64,000 nt of DNA. Origin: Anodontia alba (lineage: Eukaryota > Mollusca > Bivalvia > Lucinida > Lucinidae). Shown here piece after piece: positions 1 through 10,724 of this stretch. Positions within the stretch are counted from its first letter, which is position 1, and each line of letters starts with the position of its first letter. Position numbers and translations under genes: made by a program. The stretch lies in the NCBI GenBank assembly GCA_964016985.1, contig OZ024829.1, positions 72,422,110 to 72,486,109 on the forward strand, written 5' to 3'. The notes under the pieces are model-generated. The model did not search any database and was not told the DNA's origin. It was given only the letters and a program-made list of their open reading frames with translations.

Positions 1-300
1 ATTTCTATTAATATTTCATTTCTGGCTAAATCCTCCTACAGTTTACATCCAATCAAGCTGAAACTTCATAGATACTTACATGGAGCAGCACATATTATTT
101 CGAGGTTACAGTGCACCAAATATTGGCAGAGTTATGCCCGTTTGAAAATTTCTGTAAACTTTTCATTTCCGGCTCACTCCTCCTACAGTTTACATCCAAT
201 CAAGCTGAAACTTCATAGATAGTTACACGATGATGTGGAGCAGCGCATATTATTTCGAGGTTACAGTGCACAAAATATTTGCAGAGTTATGCCCCTTTAT
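1..300 (+). repeat. Family E core, two ~147-bp units
   Basis: Two head-to-tail units start at about 31 and 178. Both carry a stretch reading TCCTCCTACAGTTTACATCC, then GCTGAAACTTCATAGAT, then a GAGTTATGCCC motif. The left edge is cut by the window. The AAACTT and GTTATGCCC motifs recur in cores of other families. No coding potential is seen. Confidence 0.75.
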
Positions 301-545
301 TTTGACGTCGTCTATTATTACATTATCAAGGAAATGTTGCCATTATTATATCTTTATAAAATACATTTATTAAATGATACAGAATTAAGAAGCTTGACTA
401 ATATCAAAACTTATAAACATAATTCTTTATGGATTTTTTTTTTTTTTTTTTTCTTTAATACTCTTCTCCCTTGAAGAACAAAAATAAAATCAGTATAAAA
501 CAAGTTAAAGGTTTACAAAAAAATTTCTTGCAGCATTTTTTTTTT
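301..545 (+). repeat. Dispersed repeat R1, copy 1
   Basis: This AT-rich segment with AAATGTTGCCATTATTA, a long T run near 430-450 and a GGTTTACAAAAAAATTTC end is repeated at about 1241-1445 and 3034-3355. It seems to be part of an older element into which D1 and other copies inserted. Function unknown. Confidence 0.7.
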
Positions 546-1153
546 TTTTTGGTTGTTTATTTTTGTTTTGTTATTGTTTGATTGATATTGAAGTATAGGA
601 AAAACAAATCAGCCAAAGGCTCATATGAGCTTATAATATAGCCATGCTTCTGTCGTGTGTCCTCTGTCGGAAAGTACTTCTCCCTATTTTCCCAGGAGGG
701 AGAAGTCACTTCTCCCTTAAGAAGTCATTTCTCCCTTAATTTCTGGGCCTGCTTGGACTGTTAGTTTACAGTTCACCAAATATCAGCAGAGCTATGCCCC
801 AATGAAAATTTTTTAATTTAATTCCACTTACAGTTTATATCCGGAGCACTTTATGTGCTGCATCTTTTAACTTGCCACGGGCGTATAATGCCCCGCTTGG
901 CGGAGCTCTGCGGGCCCCCGTAGCCTAGTGGATAAGAGAGTTGACTCTTAATCCATTAGGTTTCTCACCGCTGTGGTTCGAGCCTCGCTCGGGTCATATG
1001 TGGGAAAGCCAAGTTCTGCTTACGGATGGTCAGGTGGTTTTTCTCCGGGTTCTCCGGTTTTCGCCCACCTTCGATGAACGATCGGCTCGATATAAGTGAA
1101 ATATTCTTGAAAGGGCCGTAAAACCCAAATCAAAAATTGGCGGAGCTCTTGTT
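546..1153 (+). mobile_element. Family E element E1 (interrupted by a SINE)
   Basis: The copy carries the E head (GTATAGGAAAAACAAATC, the palindrome GCTCATATGAGC, then TCGTGTGTCCTC) and the E 3' end: CCGC-TTG-GCGG hairpin followed by AGCTCTTGTT at 1144-1153. A GGGAGAAGTCACTTCTCCC hairpin lies near 700. The right flank resumes a host sequence seen uninterrupted near 1640-1660. The terminal design matches the other TT-inserting families. The 5' edge is uncertain. Confidence 0.65.
910..1136 (+). mobile_element. tRNA-derived SINE (type 1) inside E1
   Basis: A tRNA-like head has an A-box-like TAGCCTAGTGG (921-931) and a B box GGTTCGAGCCT (975-985). The tail ends CCGTAAAACCCAAATCAAA. A perfect 13-bp target duplication TTGGCGGAGCTCT flanks it (897-909 and 1137-1149), which proves retroposition into the 3' hairpin of E1. 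It is not a functional tRNA because no acceptor stem closes. Confidence 0.9.
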
Positions 1154-1722
1154 TTATAATAGATATATTTTTTGCAAATAACTAAAGTTATGGACATACG
1201 GGCAAGATACTGATTTTTTTTGTTTTTCAACATCTACTTTTATTCGATTTGCAAGAAAATGTTGCCATTATTAAATCTTTACAAATACATTTGTTAAATG
1301 ATACAGAATTAAGAAGATTGACTAATATCAAAACTTATAAACATAATTATTTTTGGATTTTTTTTTTTTTTAATTCTCTTCTGAGTTGGCTGCCTTGAAG
1401 AACAAAAATAAAATCAGTATAAAACAAGTTAAAGGTTTACAAAAAAATTTTTGTTTTGTTATTGTTTGGTCTGATATTGAAGTATAGGAAAAACAAATCG
1501 GCCAAAAGCTCATATGACCTTATAATATAGCCATGCTTCTGTCGTGTGGCCTCCGTCCGAAAGCACTTCAAGGGTTATGCCCTTTTGAAAGTTTTTGTAA
1601 ACTTTTTGCAGCATATTTAGAGGTAATAGTGTGCAAATTTTATTTTATAATAGGTATATTTTTTTGCAAATAACTAAAGTTATGGCCATATGGGCAAATT
1701 ATTTTTTTAACACCTTCTTTTA
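1154..1722 (+). repeat. Older E/R1 sequence hosting E1 and D1
   Basis: This stretch holds a motif GCAAATAACTAAAGTTATGG at about 1174 and again near 1667, R1 copy 2 (1241-1445) and an E-type head with TCGTGTGGCCTCCGTCCG at about 1450-1570. Around 1231-1260 R1 is uninterrupted and gives the empty site for D1. Confidence 0.6.
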
Positions 1723-3033
1723 TTGTCGCACCTGCGTTAGCACGCAGGTGCGATATAGGCGTGCCGTGACCCGTCTGTTCGTCAACAATTGACTTGTGAG
1801 CGCAACTCCTCCTACAGTTTTTGGCCAATCATTTTGAAACTTCACAGATATTTTGGCCATGGCGTGTAGATGTGCATATTGTTTGCTCATAATTCTCAGA
1901 TTTTTTTTTTCCAACATTTTCTGCTTTAACTTAGTCAGTTTTTACCTAAAACCCTTATAGTCAGTGGGTGTCTCATGAGCGCAACTCCTCCTACAGTTTT
2001 TGGCCAATCATTTTGAAACTTCACAGATGTTTTGGCCATGGTGTGTAGATGTGCATATTGTTTGCTCATAATTCTCAGATTTTTTTTTTCAACTTTTTCC
2101 GCTTTGTTAACTTAGTCAGTTTTTACCTAAAACCCTTATAGTCAGTGGGTGTCTCGTGAGCGCAACTCCTCCTACAGTTTTTGGCCAATCATTTTGAAAC
2201 TTCGCAGATGTTTTGGCCATGGTGTGTAGATGTGCATATTGTTTGCTCATAATCCTCAGATTTTTTTTTTTCAACTTTTTTCACTTTGTTAACTTAGTCA
2301 GTTTTTACCTAAAACCCTTATAGTCAGTGGGTGTCTCGTGAGCGCAACTCCTCCTTCAGTTTTTGGCCAATCATTTTGAAACTTCACAGATGTTTTGGCC
2401 ATGGTGTGTAGATGTGCATATTGTTTGCTCATGATTCTCAGATTTGTTTTTCAACTTTTTTCGGCTTTGTTAACTTAGTCAGTTTTTACCTAAAACCCTT
2501 ATAGTCAGTGGGTGTCTCGTGAGCGCAACTCCTCCTGCAGTTTTAGGCCAATAGTTTTGACACTTCACAGATGATTAGGTCAGGGTCTGAAGATTTGCGT
2601 ATTGTTTGCACATAAATCTCAGATTCATTTCAGCTGTGTTAGGGGCCCTTGATTTATGCCCAAAATTGGTTTCCGCTCAATATCTTGTGAAAGAATTGAT
2701 GGATTAGGATCACATTTTGCATACATATTGTTGTTAACAATACCTAGCTTGGGATTGTCACATGACGTTTTTCGTCAATTTTCAGCTGAGTTACTGGCCT
2801 TGATTAATGGGCAAAAAGGATATCCGCTCAATATAAATATCTTGTGAAATAATGGACAGGTTTAGATCAAATTTTGCAAGCCAATATTCCAAATTTTCTA
2901 CTTTGTCCATTTTTCTTACAAACTAACCCATCAATTTCTTGAATACTGCAAAATAGATTTTTTTCAATACAAATAGGAACTTGTATGACTTAATCCCTGC
3001 AGGTGCGACATCGCTTTCCGCAGATTTCTTGTT
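1723..3033 (+). mobile_element. Family D element D1 (complete)
   Basis: The head TTGTCGCACCTGCG forms a hairpin with CGCAGGTGCGA. The core has about five ~181-bp units (TGAGCGCAACTCCTCCT at 1797, 1976, 2157, 2339, 2520), each with TTTTGAAACTTCACAGATG. The 3' end has GCAGGTGCGAC, an inverted copy of the head, then TTCCGCAGATTTCTTGTT. The flanks rejoin as R1: compare TTTTATT at 1238-1244 with the flank at 1716-1723, and the right flank AAATTAGCAAGG with ATTTGCAAG. That gives a TT insertion with both ends intact. No transposase is encoded. Confidence 0.85.
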
Positions 3034-3355
3034 AAATTAGCAAGGAAATGTTGCCGTTATTAAATCTTTATAAATACTTTTTTTAAATGGTACAGAATTA
3101 AGAAGCTTGACTAATATCAAAACATAATTGTTTTTGGATTGTTGTTTTTTTGTTGTTGTTTTTTTTTTTTTTTTTTTAATACTCTTCTGAGTTGGCTCCC
3201 TTGAAGAACAAAAATAAAATCGGTATAAAACAAGTTAAAGGTTTACAAAAAAAAAAAAAATTTCTTGCTGCATTTTTTTGTTTGTTTGTTTTTTGGTTGT
3301 TGGTTTTGTTTTGTTATTGTTTGGTCTGATATTGAAATTTTTTTTTGTTGTTTCT
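3034..3355 (+). repeat. Dispersed repeat R1, copy 3
   Basis: This is the right-hand continuation of the R1 copy split by D1, with the same AAATGTTGCC and GGTTTACAAAA landmarks plus expanded T- and A-homopolymers near 3160-3180 and 3245-3260. Confidence 0.7.
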
Positions 3356-6141
3356 TGCAGCATTGTACTACAGTTTTGTACCGATCATTTTGAAACTTTG
3401 CATATGTTTTCTACATGGTATGAAGATGTGCATATGTTTTGGATATAATTGTTAGATTATTTTTTGTCACTTTTTCCACATTGTGAACTTAGTCATTTTT
3501 TCACCTCAATATATAGACAGCGGGTACCTCTTGTGAGCGCAACTCCACTTAAAGTTTTATACTGATTGTTTTGAAACTTTGCATGTGTTTTCTTCATGGT
3601 ATGAAGATGTGCATGTGATTTGGGTATAATTGTTACAACATTTTTTGTCACTTTTTCCACATTGTGAACTTAATCTTTTTTCACCCTAGGTATATAGACA
3701 GTGGGTACCTCTTGTGAGCGCAACTCCTCTTACAGTTTTGCACCGATCGTTTTGAAACTTTGCATATGTTTTCTTCATGGTATAAGGATGTGCATGTGGT
3801 TTGGGTATAATTGTTAGAACATTTTTTGTCACTTTTTCCACATTGTGAACTTCGTCATTTTTCACCCTTTGTATATAAACAGTTGGTACCTCTTGTGAGC
3901 GCAACTCCTCATACAGTTTTGTACCAATTATTATGAAACTTTGCATGCCTTTTTTTCATGGTATGAGGATGTGCATGTGGTTTGGATGTAATTGTTAGAT
4001 TATTTTTTTTTACTTTTTTCCACATTGTGAACTTAGTCATTTTTCACCCTCAATATGTAGACAGGGGCTACCTCGTGAGCACAACTCCTCATACAATTTT
4101 ATACTAATCTTTTTGCAACTTTGCAAATGTTTTTTCCATAGTCTGAAGATGTGCACGTGCTTTTCAGATAATCCTTGCCATATTTTTTGTCACTTTTTTG
4201 TACTTTTTGTCCCCGCCTTTTCGAAGAAAAGCGGAGGGACACTGTTTTCGGCTTTCCTTGGTGCGTGGTTCCGAATTTTTAGTAGGTACCTTGTCCCCTT
4301 AACTCCTCCCACAGTTTTTGTTCGATCCTTTTGAAACTTAACAGGGGCTTTTAAGATGATCTGAAGATATGCATGTGGTTTTTTCAGAACCCTGAAATTA
4401 TTTTTTACCACTTTTTACACATTTTGAAAGACATTTTTTGAGTTCTAATATTACAGAAGTCTATAGGGAGTAAGTACCTTGTCCCCTTAACTCCTCCCAC
4501 AGTTTTTGGTCAATCCTTTTGAAACTTTACATGGGCTTTAAGGATGGCCTGAAGATATGCATGTGGATTTTTCAGAATCCTGAAATAATTTTTTATCACT
4601 TTTTCCGCAGTTTTAACTTAAGACATTTTTTGAGTTCTAATATTACAGAAGTGTATAGGGAGTAGGTACCTTGTCCCCTTTACTCCTCCCACAGTTTTTG
4701 GCCGATCCTTTTGAAACTTTACATGGGCTTTTAGGATGGCCTGAAGATATGCATGTGGTTTTTTCAGAGTCCTGAATTAGTTTTTATCACTTTTTCCGCA
4801 TTTTTAACTTAGACATTTTTTGAGTTCTAATACTACAGACATTTTTTGAGTTCTAATACTACAGAAGCGTATAGGGAGTAGGTACCTTGTCCCCTTAACT
4901 CCTACCACAGTTTTAAGCCGATCCTTTTGAAACTTTACAGGTGCTTTAAGGATGGTCTGAAGATATGCATGTGGTTTTTTCAGAATCCTGAAATTATTTT
5001 TTATCACTTTTTACACATTTTGAACTTAGACATTTTTTGAGTTCTAATATTACAGAAGTCTATAGGGAGTAAGTACCTTGTCCCCTTAACTCCTCCCACA
5101 GTTTTTGGTCGATCCTTTTGAAACTTTACATGGGCTTTTAGGAAGGCCTGAAGATATGCATGTGGATTTTTCAGAATCCTGAAATAATTTTTTGTCACTT
5201 TTTCCGCATTTTTAACTTAGACATTTTTTAGTTTTAATATTACAGAAGTGTATAAGGAGTAGGTACCTTGTCCCCTTAACTCCTCCCACAGTTCTTGGCC
5301 GATCCTTTTGAAACTTCGCATGGACTTTTAGGATGGCCTGAAGATATGCATGTGGTTTCTTCAGAATCCTGAAATAATTTTTTATCACCTTTTCCGCATT
5401 TTTAACTTAGACATTTTTTGAGTTCTAATACTACAGAAGCGTATAGGGAGTAGGTACCTTGTCCCCGTAACTCCTACCACAGTTTTAAGCCGATTCTTTT
5501 GAAACTTTACAGGTGCTTTAAGGATGGTCTGAAGATATGCATGTGGTTTTTTCAGAATCCTGAACATATTTTTTATCACTGGTTTCCTGCTTCAATACTT
5601 AGGTAAGTGATACAGGACCAATGGTCCTCTGGTTAACTTATCCATTTTTAACAACTCAAATAAAAATAAGGCGGGGGACATAAATTCCCTATGGAATTTG
5701 CTTGTTGAACTTTGTCATTTTCTGACCTCAGATGTATAGACAATGGGTACCTTGTGATTGCAACTTTTCATACAATTTTAAACCGGTCTTTTTGAAACTT
5801 TGCACATGTTTTCTCCCGTGTCTGCAGAAGTGCACGTGGTTTGGATATGATTTTTAAATTTATTTTTGCCACTTTTTCCACTTTAACTTTGTCATTTTCT
5901 GAACCTCAGATTGTATGAAAGTGTACAGACTTTGGGTACTTTTTGAGCCCAATTTCTCATGTATCATATGAGAAAATTCATATGCTTTCAATGAAATTCC
6001 TGTATTCATATAATCCTTGTCTTTAATTTTTGTCACTTTTCCAACTAAGCACTGCTAAGAATGAAATAAATTTATTTAATAACCACGTCCTGTGAATTTT
6101 GCCCCAGCAGGTGCGACGCCGCCTTCCGCAGAATTCTGGTT
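3356..6141 (+). mobile_element. Family D element D2 (5' truncated, split by H)
   Basis: Core units of about 181 bp (TTGTGAGCG at 3532, 3712, 3893) run up to the H insertion and resume after it at GAACTTTGTCATTTTC. The 3' end at 6106-6141 has CAGGTGCGACGCC followed by the near-palindrome TTCCGCAGAA and TTCTGGTT. No D head is present, so the left side was lost. The right flank continues as family E. Confidence 0.75.
4208..5706 (+). mobile_element. Family H element, nested in D2
   Basis: A strong 5' hairpin pairs GTCCCCGCCTTTTC with GAAAAGCGGAGGGAC around GAA. The core has about seven ~191-bp units (TACCTTGTCCCCTTAACTCC). The end has GGCGGGGGACA (inverted copy of the head), the hairpin AAATTCC-CTAT-GGAATTT and GCTTGTT. 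The same D sequence without H is seen at 59885-59905 (TTCTTTTTGAAC), so both ends and the TT target are defined. An A-like end (GGACC-AAT-GGTCC-TCTGGTT) sits inside at about 5613-5633. Confidence 0.85.
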
Positions 6142-6540
6142 TTGTTATTGTTTGGTCTGATATTGAAATATAGGAAAAACAAATCAGCCAAAGGCTCATA
6201 TGAGCTTATAATATAGCCATGCTTCTGTCGTGTGTCCTCCGTCTGAAAGCACTTCTCCCTAGGCGCAGCAAACTTCGCCATATTTTCCCAGGAGGGAGAA
6301 GTCTATTCTCCCTTAATTTTTTGGCCAGCTTGCACCCTTAGGTTACAGTTCACCAAATATCAGCAGAGCTATGCCCCAATGAAAATTTTTTAATTTTTTT
6401 TTGTTTTTTTTTGTTTTTTTGTTTTGTAATTTCACTTACTGTTTATATCCGGAACACAGAATTATACAGGAGCCAGTTTATGTGCTACATCTTATTACTT
6501 GCCACGGGTGTATAATGCCCCGCTTGGCGGAGCTCTTGTC
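6142..6540 (+). mobile_element. Family E element E3
   Basis: Begins with E head sequence (TTGTTATTGTTTGGTCTG, GTATAGG-like, GCTCATATGAGC) and ends GTATAATGCCC, CCGC-TTG-GCGG, AGCTCTTGTC. It follows the end of D2 directly. A GGAGGGAGAAG motif near 6290 is shared with E1. Confidence 0.6.
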
Positions 6541-6947
6541 TAATCTGTAGTGAGTTCTTTGTTTCCAAAGGCAATCTTTTTGACGTTTATTATATTTCTC
6601 TGCCCCAGTGCTGTTTACATGTATAAAATTATGATACTGTTAAACAACTCTTCAGAAACTACTTAGCCAATTTCCACCAAATTTCACATTGATCCTACTG
6701 TTGAAATGTGATTAAGAATTTGTTCAAATGATCACGCTCCATTGACTGTCATGCCCATATATTCTTCTTCAAAACTTAGAACTGCTTAAATGATGATCCT
6801 TACATTAGTTGCAGTGATAAGATTGGAAAAATGTTGCATAACATCTGCATATCTGCAGTGGCTATGTCACTCAGGTGAGCGATATAACTGAAAGATTGTT
6901 GAAAGCGACATTAAGTCTGAATAAAAGAAAAATAAATAAATAAAACT
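6541..6947 (+). repeat. Family A 3' module fused to a SINE tail
   Basis: The ~350-bp conserved end of family A is present (GTGCTGTTTACATGTATAAA, CATCTGCATATCTGCAGTGG, CACTCAGGTGAGCGATAT). Where the terminal palindrome should follow, the sequence switches to the tail of the type-4 SINE (ACTGAAAGATTGTTGAAAGC … AATAAATAAATAAA). The shared GATAT may have mediated the join. Confidence 0.65.
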
Positions 6948-7287
6948 TTCTTTTTCCATGTTGAAATCTGTCCGATGGATTAAAACTGAATGTCATGCCC
7001 TCACTTGCGCAGGTCCAATTCACATGAAAAAATCAACAAAATGATGTGCACCCAGTGCACTCAGATCAGCCTGGGCATCTGTCCAGTCTGATCAGTTTTC
7101 ACTGTCTACATGTAGAAACCTTAGCTCCTTAGCAACCCATTGAGTGCACTGCAAAGACTGATCAGACTTGGCGGATACCTCTATTGATCTGATTTTTCCC
7201 TGGGAGCCCAGTTTTGTTGGTTTTGTCATGCGCTGGCTCAATTATGTTAAAACCGTTCAAATCAGCAGGCCAAATATCTTCAAACCT
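6948..7287 (+). repeat. Low-copy repeat segment
   Basis: The first ~70 bases (ACTTTCTTTTTCCATGTTGA … GTCATGCCCTCACTTGCGC) recur at 7627-7695, each time just after a type-4 SINE tail. The rest contains CAGTGCACTCAGATCAGCC and GACTGATCAGACTTGG, a weak inverted repeat like MITEs. No gene is recognised. Confidence 0.5.
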
Positions 7288-7612
7288 ACTGACGCAGTGG
7301 CTCAGTTACTAGAGCGTTCGGTTTGCATCCGGAAGGTTGTGGGTTCGATCCCTGGCCGAGTCATACCAAAGACTTTAAAAATGGTATTAGCTGCTTTTCG
7401 TTTGCACTCAGCATTGAGAAAGCGGGACTGGTCGGTCCGGTGTCAGTATAATGTGACTGGGTAGAATGTCACTTTATGTGTCTGAGGTGTGATAGTTCAG
7501 TGAGGCAGCACTCTTAAAGGGAGCATTGAGCTCCCTGTCACATCCAGACTCCATCGGGATATGACTGAAAGATTGTTGAAAGCGACGTTAAGTCTAAATA
7601 AAATAGAATAAA
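7288..7612 (+). mobile_element. tRNA-derived SINE (type 4)
   Basis: The tRNA-like head has GTGGCTCAGTTACTAGAGCG and a perfect B box GGTTCGATCCC (7342-7352). The body includes a TGTCAGTATAATGTGACTGG stretch and the tail ends TTGAAAGCGACGTTAAGTC followed by A-rich AATAAAATAG. A second tail lies at 6887-6947. Target duplications were not clear. Confidence 0.75.
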
Positions 7613-8268
7613 AAAAATAATGATCTATGAACTTTCTTTTTTCAGGTTGAAATCTGTCCGCATTAAAATATAATGTCATACCCGCGCTTGCACGGGTCCT
7701 TTTCTAGTCTATATAGAAAGCTTGAAAAATCTTCTTGTCAGAAACCACTAGACAGATTTCAGTTTTACTTGGCAGAAATGTTCCTTTGGAGACCATCTAC
7801 CAAGATTGTTCAAACCATTATGATTTGCAAAAAACATGGTTGCCAGGGGGTGGGGCTTATTTTCCCTATATATTTATATAACTTTAAAAATCTTCTTGTC
7901 AGAAACCATTGGAACGATTTCAATATAATTCAATCAGAAATGTTCCTTTGATGACCCTATACGAAGATTGTTCAAGCTTCCATGATACATTGTTAAAAAA
8001 CATGGCTGCCAGAGGGCTGGGCTTACTTTTCCTATATATTGTATGTGGAAAACTTTAAAAATCTTCTTGTCAGAAACCACGAGATCAATTTCAATATAAT
8101 TTTGCAAAAATATTTCTTTGGTTATCCTCTACCAAGATTGTTCAAGTAATCATGATTCGTTAAAGGTCTTGGCCGCCAGGGGAAAGGCCTAATTTCCCAG
8201 TATATCTATATGGAAAATTTTAAAACTCTTCTTGTCAGAAACCACTAGGCCAGTTGGAATATAACTTG
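7613..8268 (+). repeat. 166-bp satellite of family A, diverged block
   Basis: After a repeat of the 6948-type segment come about 3.5 units of the 166-bp satellite found in A1 (CTTCTTGTCAGAAACCACT … TTTCCCTATATATC). The CTCF-like phrase is degraded here (GGTTGCCAGGGGGTGGGGC at about 7842; GGCCGCCAGGGGAAAGGCC at about 8170). B1 interrupts a unit at 8268. Confidence 0.7.
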
Positions 8269-9342
8269 TTATAGCCCCGCTTTGAAAAAGTGGGGTTATA
8301 CTGGATTTGCCATGTCCTTCCGTGACTGTCATTCCACCATTCCGTGACTGCAAAATTAAAATGCATTTTGCTTAATAACTTTTATGTTTGTGGTCCTACT
8401 TCAATGACACTTATACCACCCTTGGTCTCTAAGGTAAGTAAGGTGCAGAACAGTGGCCAAGGGCCCACAACTCTTGGAGTTATGTCCCTTGGTAGGTTTT
8501 CAAAATTTAAAATGCATTTTGCTCAATAACTTTAATGTTTGTGGTCCTACTTCAGTAAACCTTATACCGTTCTTGGTCTCTAAGGTAAGGAAGGTGGGGT
8601 GCAGAATGGAGGCCAAAGGCCGATAACTCTTGGAGTTATGTCCCTTGATAGGTTTTCAAATTTTGCCATTCTTGAAAATTTTCGTAACAGATCTCTAAGG
8701 AATTATGAAAGCTAGAATTTTGAAAATTGGTGAACATGGACAATGACTGGATGTATCGTGTGTACCGGAATAGGGGCCAAGGAGCCATACCTCCTGGAGT
8801 TATGTCCCTTGGTAGGTTTTCAAAAAAATTAAAGTGCATTTTGCTCAGTTACTTTAATATTTGTGGTCCTACTTCGATGAAACTTATACCACACTTAGTC
8901 TCTAAGGTAATGAAGGTGTAAGTTCAGTAACATATTTCTCAGAACCTAAGAAAGCTAGAACGCTGCAAGTTCCTATAAACATGGACAATGACTGGATGTA
9001 TCAAGTTTACCAGAATAGGGGCTAAGGGTTCATAACTCATGCAGTTATGTCCCTTGGTAGGTTTTCAAAAAATTAAAATGCATTTGCTTAACTTTTATGT
9101 TTGTGGTCCTTCTTAGATGAAACTTATACCACACTTTGTTTCTAAGGTAAGGAAGATGTGACAGAATAGTGACCAAGGGCCCATAACTCTTGGAATTATG
9201 TCCCATGGTAGGTTTTCAATTTTCATAGATTCATCCCATCTTTCTCTCCAATTTTTAAACATCAAAATTTTTCAACACACTTGTGTCTTTCTCCTCTGAT
9301 GGCGCTGTAGTGGGGCCATAGTCAGATATTCTGACAGCTCTA
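8269..9342 (+). mobile_element. Family B element B1
   Basis: The head TTATAGCCCCGCTTTGAAAA pairs with AGTGGGGTTATA. The core repeats AAAATGCATTTTGCTCAATA, GTTTGTGGTCCTACTTC, GATGAAACTTATACCAC and CTTGGAGTTATGTCCCTTGG. The end has GTGGGGCCATAGTCAG, a GTCAG-ATATT-CTGAC hairpin and AGCTCTAG. It interrupts a 166-bp unit on the left and abuts the head of family I on the right. Confidence 0.75.
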
Positions 9343-10420
9343 GATACCCCTGCAAACTTTGTTTGTTGGGGTGGGGGTGAGGGGTGGAGATACTGTTTTC
9401 ACGTTGTGTGTCCGTCTGTCCGCAACGCTGTTTTTTTCCTAATATCTTGAAAACGCAGTGATGGATTCATCAATTTCTGCAGACACATGATATCAATAAG
9501 ATGTACTTACATAAGAGAAAGTAAGGGCTAGGGGCCAATTCTCTTGGAGTTACAGCCCTTTGTAAATTTTTTTCTTAATGCATAAAAAAACTTGTGTGCA
9601 CACAATCTCTTCAATCAATGGCTGGAATTTGACCAAACTAGCACATATACAACATCAGGATGGGGGAAATAAGTGATTAGATTTTGTGATTTTGACCTTA
9701 TTTTCAAGGTGACTACATTATAAATACTAAAAAAGGAGCTTAAAGGAGCCTTGTTAATGAAGTAAAAAGTTTGTGTGCACAATATCTCTTTAATCAATGG
9801 CTGGAATTTGACAGAACTAGCACAGATACATCATAAGGATGGGGCAAAGAAGTGATTAGATTTTAATGACATTGACCTTATTTTCAAGGTCATTACACTA
9901 TAAATACTCAAAAAAGTGAGCCTTGTTAATGCAGTAAAAAGATTATGTGCACATTATCTCTTTAACAAATGGATGGAATTTGACCAAACTAGCACAGTTA
10001 CATCATCAGGATGGGGGGAAAGAAGTGATTAGATTTTGCTAACCTTGACCTTATTTTCAAAGTCACTACATTATAAATGCTCAAAAAGGAGCCTTGTTAA
10101 TGAAGTAAAAAGTTTGTGTGCACAATATCTCTTTAACCAATGGCTGGAATTTGACCAAACTAGCACAGATACATCATAAGGATGGGGCAAAGAAGTGATT
10201 AGATTTTGGTGACCTTGACCTTACTTTCATAGTCACTACACTATAAATACTCAAAAAAGTGAGACTTGTTAATGCAGTAAAAAGTTTGTGTGCACATTAT
10301 CTCTTCAACCAATGGCTGGAATTTGATCAAACTAGCAAAGATACATCATCAGGATCGGGGAAAGAAGTGATTAGATTTTGGTGACCTTGACTTTATTTTC
10401 AAGGTCACTACATTATAAAT

Positions 10421-10724
10421 GCCGGCGTCTGTGGCTCAGTTGGATGCGCCGTCTGACTGGAGACCAGGAGGTCGCAGGTTCAACCCCCGCCGAGGTCGGC
10501 AACATTCTTTGGTAGAGATTGATCATGAAATATTTTCTATGGGCAATCTCTCCCTTCCGTTGATTCAAGAAGGGCAGTTGTCAATTTCTGGTGAAAGAAT
10601 GTGCACAATACCGGTTAACCGCTTAGAGGACTAATCCTGCCCAGTAAACCTGTGGTTAGGTAAACTGACCGCACTTGACATGACCCCATTATTTGATTGG
10701 GCCATAAAACCTCAACACAAACAA
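10421..10724 (+). mobile_element. tRNA-derived SINE (type 2), full copy
   Basis: The head has GTGGCTCAGTTGGATGCGCC and a B box GGTTCAACCCC at about 10478. The body has GATTCAAGAAGGGCAGTTGT, GAAAGAATGTGCACAATACC and a CCATAAAACCTCAACACAAA tail. The 14-bp duplication ACTACATTATAAAT flanks it (10407-10420 and 10725-10738) within the I satellite. Other copies: 41772-42080, 45622-45748, 51356-51808. Confidence 0.92.

Noticed and set aside
910..990. tRNA gene
   Set aside because: The A and B boxes are present but the cloverleaf does not close, and a 13-bp target duplication and SINE tail show a retroposon. The same applies at 7288, 10421, 42000-42080 and 51356.
7168..7464. 98-residue frame
   Set aside because: It spans the head of a type-4 SINE and flanking DNA, with no conserved protein feature.
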